This document shows positions 1 to 7,679 of a stretch of 43,561 bases of DNA, piece after piece; position 1 is the first letter of the stretch; every line of letters starts with the position of its first letter. Under the pieces are notes generated by a model. The model was not told the origin of the DNA. It ran no database searches and worked only from the letters and a program-made list of their open reading frames with translations. This DNA is from JBBSTY01 sp038235385 (GTDB taxonomy: Bacteria > Actinomycetota > Acidimicrobiia > Acidimicrobiales > Acidimicrobilacustridaceae), in contig JBBSTY010000012.1 of the NCBI GenBank assembly GCA_038235385.1, forward strand, positions 1 through 43,561, in the 5' to 3' direction. The translations under genes were made by a program, and so were the position numbers.

Positions 1-453
1 GAGCTGCGGCCGGAGGCCTTCGAGGGCCAGCAACTTCAGGAAGAACGCCGAGACCACGAGCGGGTTGTCCTGCGCGGCGAGCGTCCGCAGGGCACCGAGC
101 AGCATCCGGTACAGCGGCGGGTTCGACTCGTGATCGAGACCCATCTGGTCGACCGCCTCGAGCATGGCGGTGGCCCGGTTGATGCGGTCGAAGTCGTCAC
201 GGATGGGCCGGAAGTGATCGACCGAGTCGACCTGGGTGACCACATCGAGCTCACCTCGACCTTCGTAGAGCTGCACGGCCACGTGGCTGCACGGCTCGAG
301 GCGCGACCCGAACTTGCTCATGGTCTTGCGCACGCCCTTGGCCACCGCCCGGATCTTGCCGTGATGTTCGGTGATGAAGACGATGATGCGGTCAGCCTCG
401 CCCAGCTTGTAGGTGCGCAGCACGATCCCGTGATCGCGGTACAGGCCGGTCAC
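1..453 (-). CDS. recO: DNA repair protein RecO, C-terminus cut by window edge
   Basis: RecO helps RecF and RecR load RecA on gapped single-stranded DNA during recombinational repair in the cytoplasm. The visible 151 residues are the N-terminal OB-fold and the start of the helical domain. They open with TGLYRDHGIVLRTYKLGEAD, the typical actinobacterial RecO start, followed by a lysine/arginine-rich stretch (KIRAVAKGVRKTMSKFGSRL) that matches the DNA-binding OB-fold surface. The start chosen is GTG at 453, because the conserved sequence begins right after it. The C-terminal part with the usual zinc cysteines lies before position 1. It sits 24 bases after uppS on the same strand and is probably co-transcribed with it. 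Assignment rests on family resemblance and the neighbouring era/uppS genes. Confidence 0.9.
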   Translation of the reverse strand, partial: MTGLYRDHGIVLRTYKLGEADRIIVFITEHHGKIRAVAKGVRKTMSKFGSRLEPCSHVAVQLYEGRGELDVVTQVDSVDHFRPIRDDFDRINRATAMLEAVDQMGLDHESNPPLYRMLLGALRTLAAQDNPLVVSAFFLKLLALEGLRPQL

Positions 454-477
454 GAACGATCACGTCTCCCACGACGG

Positions 478-1239
478 TCACGCACGATCGATGCCACCGA
501 AGCGCCGTTCGCGCTCCTGGAAGGTCCGGACGGCGTCGAACAGGTGCTCGCGACGGAAGTCGGGCCAGAGCACGTCGGTGAACACCAGCTCGCTGTAGGC
601 CATCTCCCAGAGCAGGAAGTTCGAGATCCGGTACTCCCCCGACGTTCGCACCATGAGGTCCGCATCGGGCATCTCGGGGTCGTAGAAGTACTTGCGCAGA
701 GTCTTCTCGGTGACCTTCTCGCTCTTGACGCCGTCGTCCATCATCGCCTTCACGGCATCGATGATCTCGGCCCGTCCGCCGTAGTTGAAGGCGATGGTGA
801 ACGTCATGGTTCGGTTGTTCTTGGTGAGCTCGATCGACGTGTCCATGTGACGCATGAGGCGACGGGGAACGCGCCAGTCGCGACGACCGATGAAGCGCAT
901 GCGGACGCCGCGCTCGTTCATGTCGTCGCGGTGGCGCACCAGGATCGACTCGTTGAAACCCATGAGGTACTTGACCTCGTCGGCCGGACGCTTCCAGTTC
1001 TCGGTGGAGAACGCGTACACGGTGAGCCACTTGATGCCGAGCTCGAGCGCGCCCTCCACGGTGTCGAAGAGGGCCTCCTCACCGGCGGCGTGGCCCTCGG
1101 TGCGCTTGAGGCCCCGGCGCTGGGCCCACCGGCCGTTTCCGTCCATGACGCACGCCACGTGGTTGGGGATGCGGGACGGGTCGATGCCGGGAACGTTCAC
1201 CGGCCCAACATAGGGGTTCGCCCACAGGACCGCGGCCAT
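478..1239 (-). CDS. uppS: Isoprenyl transferase (undecaprenyl diphosphate synthase)
   Basis: This cis-prenyltransferase condenses isopentenyl diphosphate onto an allylic diphosphate to make the C50-C55 lipid carrier for peptidoglycan and other wall polymers. At 253 residues it is of normal family length. Residues 31-38 read VMDGNGRW, with the catalytic Asp33 and the phosphate-binding GNGRW motif. Residues 198-230 carry the RTSGEYRISNFLLW motif, which binds IPP, and the terminal ELVFTDVLWPDF block. ATG at 1239 was chosen. An upstream extension of the open frame runs antisense through the helicase gene and is not credible. It is divergent from the dinG-like gene with only 36 bases between the starts, so the two promoters must overlap. 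Actinobacteria often have two paralogues, so the exact chain length cannot be read from sequence. Confidence 0.95.
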   Translation of the reverse strand: MAAVLWANPYVGPVNVPGIDPSRIPNHVACVMDGNGRWAQRRGLKRTEGHAAGEEALFDTVEGALELGIKWLTVYAFSTENWKRPADEVKYLMGFNESILVRHRDDMNERGVRMRFIGRRDWRVPRRLMRHMDTSIELTKNNRTMTFTIAFNYGGRAEIIDAVKAMMDDGVKSEKVTEKTLRKYFYDPEMPDADLMVRTSGEYRISNFLLWEMAYSELVFTDVLWPDFRREHLFDAVRTFQERERRFGGIDRA

Positions 1240-1275
1240 GCTCCGAGCCCCCGGGCGAGGCGTTACCGTGCCCGG

Positions 1276-3183
1276 GTGACGTTCGCAGACGACGCCGTCG
1301 CCGCACTCGATGCGGCCACCTCGGCACTGGCCCGGGGCGAGGACCGACCCGGCCAGCGCGACATGTGCCGAGCGGTCGCCACGGCCATCAGCTCGGGCCG
1401 TCACCTGATCGTGCAGGGAGGCACCGGAACCGGCAAATCCCTCGCCTACCTCGTGCCGGCGATCCTGAGCGAGCGGACGGTGATCATCGCCACGGCCACC
1501 AAGGCGTTGCAGGACCAGTTGGCCGACAAGGACCTCCCCTTCCTCGCGGCCAACAGCGACCACCCGTTCACGTTCGCCGTGCTCAAGGGGCGATCCAACT
1601 ACCTCTGCCGCCAACGACTCGACGAGGCCACGGGGAGCGATGCCCAACTCGGTCTCGACGGGCTCGACGAGCGGCCCGGGACCGAGGAGCTCGCGGCGAT
1701 CGTCGACTGGGCCGCCGGCACCTCGACCGGCGACCGGGCCGAGCTCGAGCGTGAGCCGACTGCCCGCGCCTGGAGCAGCGTCAGCGTGGGCGCGCGCGAG
1801 TGCCCAGGAGCGGCCCGCTGCCCCCAGGGCGACACGTGCTTCACCGAGCAGGCCCGTACCCGCGCTGCGCAGGCCGACGTGATCGTCGTCAACACCCATC
1901 TCTACGGGCTGCACCTCGCCACGGGTGGCGCGCTCCTGCCCGAGCACGACGTGGTGATCATCGACGAGGCCCATCAGCTCGAGGAGACGATCTCGGCCAC
2001 CGCCGGGGTCGACCTCACCGGTGGGCGCTTCGGAGCGCTGGCCCGGGTGACCGGTTCGATCATCGCCGACGATGCGCTCAGCGCCGATCTCGAACGGGCC
2101 GGCGACCAGTTGGCCGATGTCCTGGCCGAGAACCTCGGTCGTCGCCTGCGGGGCAACCTCGGCAGTGAGCTCCGAGACGCGCTGTTCAACGGTCGCCTAC
2201 GAGCGGAGGGGGTGCTCAGCGCCCTGCGGACGATCGACGACGCCGCTGGTTCCGATGTGGCGGCGCGCAAGCAACGAGCCATGAAGGCGGCCACGTCGCT
2301 CATCGACGACATCGATGTCATCGTCGACATCCCCGACACGGATGTCGCGTGGGTCGAGGGGTTCCCGGACAGCCCCGTGTTGAAGGTCGCACCGATCGAG
2401 GTCGCACCGCTGCTCGGCGAGTCGTTGTTCGGGGCCACCACCACCATCCTCACCAGTGCAACGATCCCGCCGGGTCTCGCCGGCCGTCTCGGGATGCCGG
2501 ACGGACACGACGAGCTCGATGCCGGGAGCCCGTTCGACTACGACGCGAACGCCCTGCTCTACTGCGCGGCCCACCTCCCCGATCCGCGATCGGACGGCTA
2601 CGAGGAGGCGCTGCACGGTGAGCTCGAGGCGCTCATCGTCGCCGCCGGCGGGCGGACGCTCGCGCTCTTCACGAGCTATCGGGCCATGCAGGCTGCCGCC
2701 GATGTCCTGCGACCCCGCCTCCCGTGGGCGCTGTCCACCCAGAACGAGCTGCCCAAGCCGGCGTTGCTCCGCCAGTTCACCGACGACGAGACGAGCTGCC
2801 TGTTCGCCACGATGAGCTTCTGGCAGGGCGTCGACGTGCCCGGCCCTTCTCTGTCGCTGGTCACGATCGACCGTCTGCCGTTTCCCCGACCCGACGAGCC
2901 GTTGCTGCAGGCCCGGCGAGAGCGTGCTCGGGCCGATGCGTTCCGGGTGGTCGATCTGCCGAGGGCGTCGACGTTGCTGGCGCAGGGCGCCGGCCGGCTC
3001 ATCCGCCGATCGGACGACCGAGGGGTCGTTGCCGTCCTGGACCCACGCCTCGCCACCAACGTGCGCTACCGCTGGGACATCGTGCGTTCGTTGCCCCCCA
3101 TGCGGCGCACCCGCTCACGGGCCGACGCCGAGGTGGTGCTCCGCGCCATCCGAGACGAACGCACCGAAGCCGGGAGCCGCTGA
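1276..3183 (+). CDS. dinG: DinG/XPD-like superfamily 2 DNA helicase
   Basis: A 5'-3' DNA helicase of the DinG/XPD type, expected to unwind damage-related structures such as D-loops or R-loops. From GTG 1276 the product is 635 residues. It has a Walker A GGTGTGKS at 48-55, a DEAH box at 230-233, and four cysteines at 111, 176, 182 and 188 that match the 4Fe-4S cluster of this family. The SATIPPGL and DVPGPSLSLVTIDRLPFP blocks and the C-terminal QGAGRLIRR motif VI are present. The start sits just before the conserved sequence. The frame stays open upstream to position 130, but that part is antisense to uppS and recO. It is divergent from uppS. The actinobacterial family is usually annotated 'ATP-dependent DNA helicase', so the symbol denotes homology, not proven function. 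Confidence 0.88.
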   Translation: MTFADDAVAALDAATSALARGEDRPGQRDMCRAVATAISSGRHLIVQGGTGTGKSLAYLVPAILSERTVIIATATKALQDQLADKDLPFLAANSDHPFTFAVLKGRSNYLCRQRLDEATGSDAQLGLDGLDERPGTEELAAIVDWAAGTSTGDRAELEREPTARAWSSVSVGARECPGAARCPQGDTCFTEQARTRAAQADVIVVNTHLYGLHLATGGALLPEHDVVIIDEAHQLEETISATAGVDLTGGRFGALARVTGSIIADDALSADLERAGDQLADVLAENLGRRLRGNLGSELRDALFNGRLRAEGVLSALRTIDDAAGSDVAARKQRAMKAATSLIDDIDVIVDIPDTDVAWVEGFPDSPVLKVAPIEVAPLLGESLFGATTTILTSATIPPGLAGRLGMPDGHDELDAGSPFDYDANALLYCAAHLPDPRSDGYEEALHGELEALIVAAGGRTLALFTSYRAMQAAADVLRPRLPWALSTQNELPKPALLRQFTDDETSCLFATMSFWQGVDVPGPSLSLVTIDRLPFPRPDEPLLQARRERARADAFRVVDLPRASTLLAQGAGRLIRRSDDRGVVAVLDPRLATNVRYRWDIVRSLPPMRRTRSRADAEVVLRAIRDERTEAGSR

Positions 3184-3207
3184 TCGTGGTGGCGGTCGCC
3201 ACGGCTT

Positions 3208-3231
3208 CGACGCGCGCGACGACGCGCGTCG
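3208..3231. terminator. Hairpin between convergent genes, possible terminator
   Basis: A perfect 9-bp stem (CGACGCGCG / CGCGCGTCG) with a 6-base loop lies 25 bases after the helicase stop and before the convergent small gene. There is no T tract, which is common in high-GC actinobacteria. A bidirectional terminator role is inferred from position only. Confidence 0.35.
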
Positions 3232-3276
3232 GCCGACGGGCACGACCGGCCGGGCCAGGCCGGGCCAGGGCAGCGG

Positions 3277-3504
3277 TCAGCTACCGCCGCGACGACGCCG
3301 CACCGCGTCGATCTTGCGAGCAGACTTGATGATCTCCGCCCAGCGCGGGTGGCCCCCGGCGTCGGGCGGGTTCTCCTTCATGTCCGTCGCGAGCGCCTCG
3401 AGGAAGCCGGAGAGGCTCACCCCCGCCTCCTCGGAGACGGTGTGCCAGACCTCGTGACTCTCGACGGTCAAGTACGCGTGGATCGCTCGACGTTCTTCAG
3501 CCAT
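3277..3504 (-). CDS. Small hypothetical protein, ribbon-helix-helix-like
   Basis: A 75-residue protein of unknown function. The start at 3504 gives MAEERRAIHAYLTVESHEVW. The frame is open 17 codons further upstream, but that part is not protein-like. The short beta-like segment (AIHAYLTVE) followed by two helices (HEVWHTVSEEAG and SLSGFLEALATDM) is the layout of CopG/Arc ribbon-helix-helix DNA-binding proteins. The C-terminal tail is strongly basic (RKIDAVRRRRG). It lies between the convergent helicase gene and the era operon, with 108 bases to era upstream, so it may have its own promoter. A DNA-binding role is a guess from predicted fold order. No partner toxin is adjacent. Confidence 0.6.
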   Translation of the reverse strand: MAEERRAIHAYLTVESHEVWHTVSEEAGVSLSGFLEALATDMKENPPDAGGHPRWAEIIKSARKIDAVRRRRGGS

Positions 3505-3612
3505 GGACGTGCACCGTATCGGTGACCTTCCGAGATCACCCGCCGCCAAGATCAAGATCTCGTCAAGGTTCGTCGTCGTGTGGGCCGCTTGGCGCAGGTG
3601 CAGCGGGACGAC

Positions 3613-4452
3613 CTAGTACCCGAGCCGCTCGAGCGCACGCGGCCGCCGCTGCCAGTCCTTGTCGACCTTGACGAACAGTTCGAGGTAAGCGCCCTCGGGG
3701 AGCTGCTTGCGCACCTCGATGCCGACCCGCTTGAGCACCGATCCCTTCTTGCCGATCACGATCCCCTTCTGCGAGTCACGCTCGACGAGGATCTCGCATC
3801 GGATCCGCGGCCACTCCCACTCGGTGACACGCGCCGCGATCGAGTGGGGAACCTCGTCACGGGTGACCGCGAGGAGCTGCTCACGCACCAGCTCGGCCAC
3901 CCAGAACGCCTCCGGCACGTCGGTCACCATGTCGTCCGGGTACAGCTGGGGCCCTTCCGGCAGTTGCGCCACCAGGTGCGCGAGCAGTCGATCGACGCCG
4001 TCGCCGGTCCGCGCCGACACCGGGCAGTACTCGGCCACGTCGAGCTGCGTCGCCGCCTTCGCCAGCTGCGAGAGCACCTGGGCAGGATCGGCGATGTCGG
4101 TCTTGTTCACCACCACGATGGCGTCCGACGGGACGCGAGCGGCGATGAAGTTGTCGCCCTTGCCGATCGGTTCGGTGGCGTCGACCACCAGGCACACGAC
4201 ATCCACGTCGCCGATCGCGCTCGTGGCCGATGCGTTCAGCCGTTCGCCGAGCGCGTGGATGGGCTTGTGGATGCCGGGCGTGTCGACGAACACGATCTGG
4301 TGATCGGGCCGGCTGAGCACCCCCCGGACCTGCGTCCGGGTCGTCTGCGGCTTGTCCGACACGATGCTGACCTTGCGGCCGAGGATCGTGTTGAGCAGGG
4401 TCGACTTGCCCACGTTGGGGCGGCCCACGAAGGTCACGAATCCCGATCTCAT
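3613..4452 (-). CDS. era: GTPase Era
   Basis: Era is an essential GTP-binding protein that binds the 3' end of 16S rRNA and assists 30S subunit maturation at the membrane and ribosome. The 279-residue product has G1 GRPNVGKS at 10-17, G3 DTPG at 57-60 and G4 NKTD at 116-119. A C-terminal KH RNA-binding domain contains GIVIGKKG. The Era-specific PQTTRTQVRG switch I is present. Length is normal. The start overlaps the stop of the HlyC/CorC-type gene by 4 bases, so translation is coupled in the phoH-ybeY-hlyC-era operon that is widespread in Actinobacteria. Confidence 0.97.
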   Translation of the reverse strand: MRSGFVTFVGRPNVGKSTLLNTILGRKVSIVSDKPQTTRTQVRGVLSRPDHQIVFVDTPGIHKPIHALGERLNASATSAIGDVDVVCLVVDATEPIGKGDNFIAARVPSDAIVVVNKTDIADPAQVLSQLAKAATQLDVAEYCPVSARTGDGVDRLLAHLVAQLPEGPQLYPDDMVTDVPEAFWVAELVREQLLAVTRDEVPHSIAARVTEWEWPRIRCEILVERDSQKGIVIGKKGSVLKRVGIEVRKQLPEGAYLELFVKVDKDWQRRPRALERLGY

Positions 4453-5882
4453 CGGGCATCCGCCTCCGATCGAGCGGATCGGCCGGTCTGGCTGACCGGA
4501 CGGTCGGTCGGGTCGGACGCTGCGCCAGGTGCGTCGGGTCCGACGCCCGTCGGCGGCCCGTCACCGGCATCGGGACGCGGCGAGCCGCCGACGTCGGCGA
4601 GTCGGGTGACGACCACGCGGCTGATGCGCCGTCCGGTCACGCGATCGACCCGGAGCTCGAAGCCATCGATCTCGATGACGGCTCCCTCGCTCACCACGCT
4701 CCCGAACAGGTGGAACATCAGGCCCCCGACCGAATCCCAGTCGCCTTCGGGGAGGTGCGCGCCGAGCAGGTCGTTGAGCTCGTCGACCGCCAGCCGGGCA
4801 TTCACGCGGATGCTGCCGTCGGGCCGAGGCTCAACCATGGCCTCCTCCCGGTCGTACTCGTCGACGATCTCGCCGACCAGCTCCTCGATCAGGTCCTCGA
4901 GGGTCACCAGGCCTGCGGTGCCGCCGTACTCGTCCACCACGATCGCCATGTGGAACGCCTCGGCTTGCATCTCCCGGAGCAGCTCGGCGATCCGCTTGGT
5001 CTCCGGGACGTACTTCGCCTCGCGCACGAGGGTCGACACCTCCACGCTCTGCAGCCCGTCTCGATCAGCCTTCATGAGGTCCTTGGCGTAGATGAGCCCG
5101 ACGATGTCGTCGATCCCCTCACCGTAGGCCGGGAGTCGGCTGTACCCGTTGAGGATGGCCACCTCCATGACATCGGCGACGCGGAAGTCGACGGGGACGG
5201 CGACCATGTCGGGTCGAGGCACCATCACCTCCCGAGCGACCGTGTCGCCGAACTCGATGATCGAGTGGATCAACACCCGTTCGCCCGCTTCGATGACGTC
5301 CTCCGCCACGGCGACGTCGGCGAGAGCCAGGATCTCCTCCTCCGACACGAAGGGGCCGTCCTTGAGGCCCTTGCCGGGAAGGATGACGTTGGTGAGACCG
5401 ATCAGGCCGCGGGCGACCAGACGCAGGGGAGCGAACGCGATCAACGCACCGACGGGTCGGGCGGCGAGCAGCGCGGCGCGATCGGGGTGCTGCAACGCCC
5501 AGGTCTTGGGTGCCGATTCGGCGATGACGAACACGAGCGCGACGTTGACGAACAGCGAGATCACCACACCCCAGGTACCGAAGAGCCGGTCGGCCAGGAT
5601 GCCGGTGAGCGCAGCCTGCACGAGCTGGCACAGCGCCACGACGAGCAGGACCGGGTTGAGGAACCGCTCGGGATGGTCCACGAGCTCCCGCAGCTGCTTC
5701 GCTCCCCTGCGCCCCTCGTCGACCAACGCGGCCGCTCTCGACCGGCTCGTACGGGTGATGGCGGTCTCGGCGATGGCGAGGAACGCGGAGACGAAGAGCA
5801 GCCCGATCACCACGATGAGCATGATCGTGTCCGAGGACGTCATCTCGACGGCCACCAGGGCCGTCCCACCGGTCGAGGTCAC
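4449..5882 (-). CDS. HlyC/CorC (CNNM) family membrane protein with CBS domains
   Basis: A 477-residue polytopic membrane protein of the hemolysin C/CorC/CNNM family, linked to magnesium or cobalt transport. An N-terminal DUF21 membrane domain (about residues 15-190) has four hydrophobic segments and the ESAPKTWAL motif. It is followed by a CBS pair (about 205-335, with EVMVPRPDMVAVP and VVDEYGGTAGLVTLEDLIEELVGEI split over two repeats). The C-terminal CorC_HlyC domain holds DWDSVGGLMFHLFG. The tail is acidic and low in complexity. It overlaps ybeY and era by 4 bases each. Transport function is inferred from the family and has rarely been tested in actinobacteria. Confidence 0.9.
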   Translation of the reverse strand: MTSTGGTALVAVEMTSSDTIMLIVVIGLLFVSAFLAIAETAITRTSRSRAAALVDEGRRGAKQLRELVDHPERFLNPVLLVVALCQLVQAALTGILADRLFGTWGVVISLFVNVALVFVIAESAPKTWALQHPDRAALLAARPVGALIAFAPLRLVARGLIGLTNVILPGKGLKDGPFVSEEEILALADVAVAEDVIEAGERVLIHSIIEFGDTVAREVMVPRPDMVAVPVDFRVADVMEVAILNGYSRLPAYGEGIDDIVGLIYAKDLMKADRDGLQSVEVSTLVREAKYVPETKRIAELLREMQAEAFHMAIVVDEYGGTAGLVTLEDLIEELVGEIVDEYDREEAMVEPRPDGSIRVNARLAVDELNDLLGAHLPEGDWDSVGGLMFHLFGSVVSEGAVIEIDGFELRVDRVTGRRISRVVVTRLADVGGSPRPDAGDGPPTGVGPDAPGAASDPTDRPVSQTGRSARSEADAR

Positions 5883-6538
5883 CGCTCACCGGCTTCGTCG
5901 CCCGGGTCGATCGCCGCCGGATCGTCGGTTCCCGACTCGGGGCCACCGGCGTCGATCGCCACCCAGGGATCAGCCGCGAGCGGCCCGTGGTGCGCGGCGA
6001 GCAGGGCACGCTCGAGCGCCTGCATCACCTCTCGCTCGGCATCGTCGGCGTGGTCGTGGCCGAGCAGGTGCAAGACGCCGTGCACGACGAGCAGCGCGAC
6101 CTCGTCGTCGTAGGACCCGGCGTGGCCGGGTGCCTGGCGCCGGGCCACCCCGGGGCACACCACCACATCGCCCAGCAGGAGCGGCTGGTCGTCGAGGTCC
6201 GACGCGACCCTCGCCAGCGGGGGCGTGAGGCCCGACGTGCCGGCATCGGTGACGCCGTCGAGCGGGAACGACAGGACGTCGGTCGGTCCCGTGTGCCCCA
6301 TGAACTCGCGGTTGAGCTCGGCCATGTGCAGGTCGTCGACGAACAGGATCGAGACCTCGACCTCGCCCTCGATGCCCTGGTCGGCGAGCACCTTCTCGGC
6401 CAGCGTGCTCCACCTCGTCCCGTCGACGGGCTCGGACGCGTCGGCGGATCCGGACTGCTCGTCGGCGACGAAGACCGTCACCGTTCCCGAGTCCGGGCCA
6501 CGCCGGGGCGGGGGTCGGCGGGGTCGATCGAGGCCCAT
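5879..6538 (-). CDS. ybeY: Endoribonuclease/rRNA maturation factor YbeY
   Basis: YbeY is a zinc-dependent endoribonuclease involved in 16S rRNA 3'-end processing and ribosome quality control. The diagnostic HGVLHLLGHDH motif places zinc ligands at His153, His157 and His163. The upstream LNREFMGHTGPTDVLSFPLD block (about 75-94) is also typical. At 219 residues it is longer than the usual 150-180 because of a basic N-terminal extension and an acidic tail after residue 190. The start may therefore be internal, although ATG 6538 overlaps the phoH stop in a TGATG arrangement that favours coupling. It stands between phoH and the HlyC/CorC gene, its usual place. Confidence 0.93.
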   Translation of the reverse strand: MGLDRPRRPPPRRGPDSGTVTVFVADEQSGSADASEPVDGTRWSTLAEKVLADQGIEGEVEVSILFVDDLHMAELNREFMGHTGPTDVLSFPLDGVTDAGTSGLTPPLARVASDLDDQPLLLGDVVVCPGVARRQAPGHAGSYDDEVALLVVHGVLHLLGHDHADDAEREVMQALERALLAAHHGPLAADPWVAIDAGGPESGTDDPAAIDPGDEAGER

Positions 6539-7557
6539 CAGCTGGCGGAGGACGGCGACGTCGGGCCGCGGCCCTCGACGTCGGACGCCGAGCGGTCGTG
6601 CTGGATCGCCGCCTCGTGGTCGGCCCGCTCGTACGCATCGACGATGTCCTGCACGATGCGGTGGCGCACGACGTCGCGCGAGGTGAGCCGGACGAACTCG
6701 ATCCCGTCGATGTGGGCCAGCATGGACTCCAGCCGATCGAGGCCGCTCCGCCCGCCCGGCACGTCGACCTGGCTGGTGTCGCCGGTGACCACGACTTTGG
6801 AGCCGAACCCGATGCGGGTGAGGAACATCTTCATCTGCTCGGGGGTCGTGTTCTGGGCCTCGTCCAGGATGATGAAGCTCGAGTTCAGCGTGCGGCCGCG
6901 CATGAACGCCAGCGGGGCCACCTCGACGGTGCCTCGTTCGAGCAGCCGAGTGGCGCCTTCGGCGTCCACCAAGTCGTGCAGGGCGTCGTACAGGGGGCGC
7001 AGGTACGGGTCGACCTTCGCCATGAGGTCGCCGGGAAGGAACCCCAACCGCTCGCCGGCCTCGACCGCAGGCCGGGTGAGCACGATGCGTTCCACCTCCT
7101 TGGCCTGGAGCGCCTGAACCGCCATCGCCACGGCGAGCCAGCTCTTCCCCGTGCCCGCCGGACCGACGCCGAAGGTGATGACGTTGTCCTTGATCGCGTC
7201 GACGTAGCGATTCTGGCCCGAGGTCTTCGGTCGCACCGAACGACCTCGCGTCGAGCGGAACACCTCGGTGGAGAGGATCTCCGACGGCCGTTCGTCGGCC
7301 TTCACCATGTCGATCGTCCGGCGGACGACCGCCGGCTCGAGCGCCTGCCCCTGCTGGAGCAGCAGCACGAGCTCCTCGAACAGACGGCCGACAGATTCGG
7401 CGGCGGGGCCGTCGAGGCTGATCTCGTTGCCCCGCACGTGCACCACGGTGTCGCCGAACGCGTCTTCGACGAGCCGGAGGAGCTCGTCACGCTCGCCGAG
7501 CAGTCCGGCCATCAGGTGGTTGCCGGGAACCATGATCTTCACTTGGGTCGCAGTCAT
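6538..7557 (-). CDS. phoH: PhoH-like ATPase
   Basis: A cytoplasmic P-loop ATPase of the PhoH family, often adjacent to ybeY and thought to take part in RNA metabolism. The 339-residue product has an N-terminal KH-like segment, Walker A GPAGTGKS at 132-139, and Walker B followed by LDEAQN at 231-236. A VVVTGDTSQVD block is also present. ATG 7557 was chosen because the conserved sequence begins at MTATQVKIMV. An upstream extension of 34 codons is arginine/aspartate-rich and unlikely. It is the first gene of the phoH-ybeY-hlyC-era operon. Its promoter must lie in the 122-base interval shared with the divergent secreted-protein gene. Confidence 0.94.
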   Translation of the reverse strand: MTATQVKIMVPGNHLMAGLLGERDELLRLVEDAFGDTVVHVRGNEISLDGPAAESVGRLFEELVLLLQQGQALEPAVVRRTIDMVKADERPSEILSTEVFRSTRGRSVRPKTSGQNRYVDAIKDNVITFGVGPAGTGKSWLAVAMAVQALQAKEVERIVLTRPAVEAGERLGFLPGDLMAKVDPYLRPLYDALHDLVDAEGATRLLERGTVEVAPLAFMRGRTLNSSFIILDEAQNTTPEQMKMFLTRIGFGSKVVVTGDTSQVDVPGGRSGLDRLESMLAHIDGIEFVRLTSRDVVRHRIVQDIVDAYERADHEAAIQHDRSASDVEGRGPTSPSSAS

Positions 7558-7679
7558 GTCAGACCGCCGAGCGTACCGGTCGCGGTCTCGGTCCTCACCG
7601 GCATTGACCCCGCGCACCGATCGATGACGCCGCCAGAGATCTCCGCTAGCCTCGTGCAACCTTCATCTGGGAGAAGCAC

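Noticed and set aside
130..1275. Long open frame upstream of the helicase start
   Set aside because: It is antisense to recO and uppS, whose conserved motifs are unambiguous. The helicase family sequence begins only at 1276.
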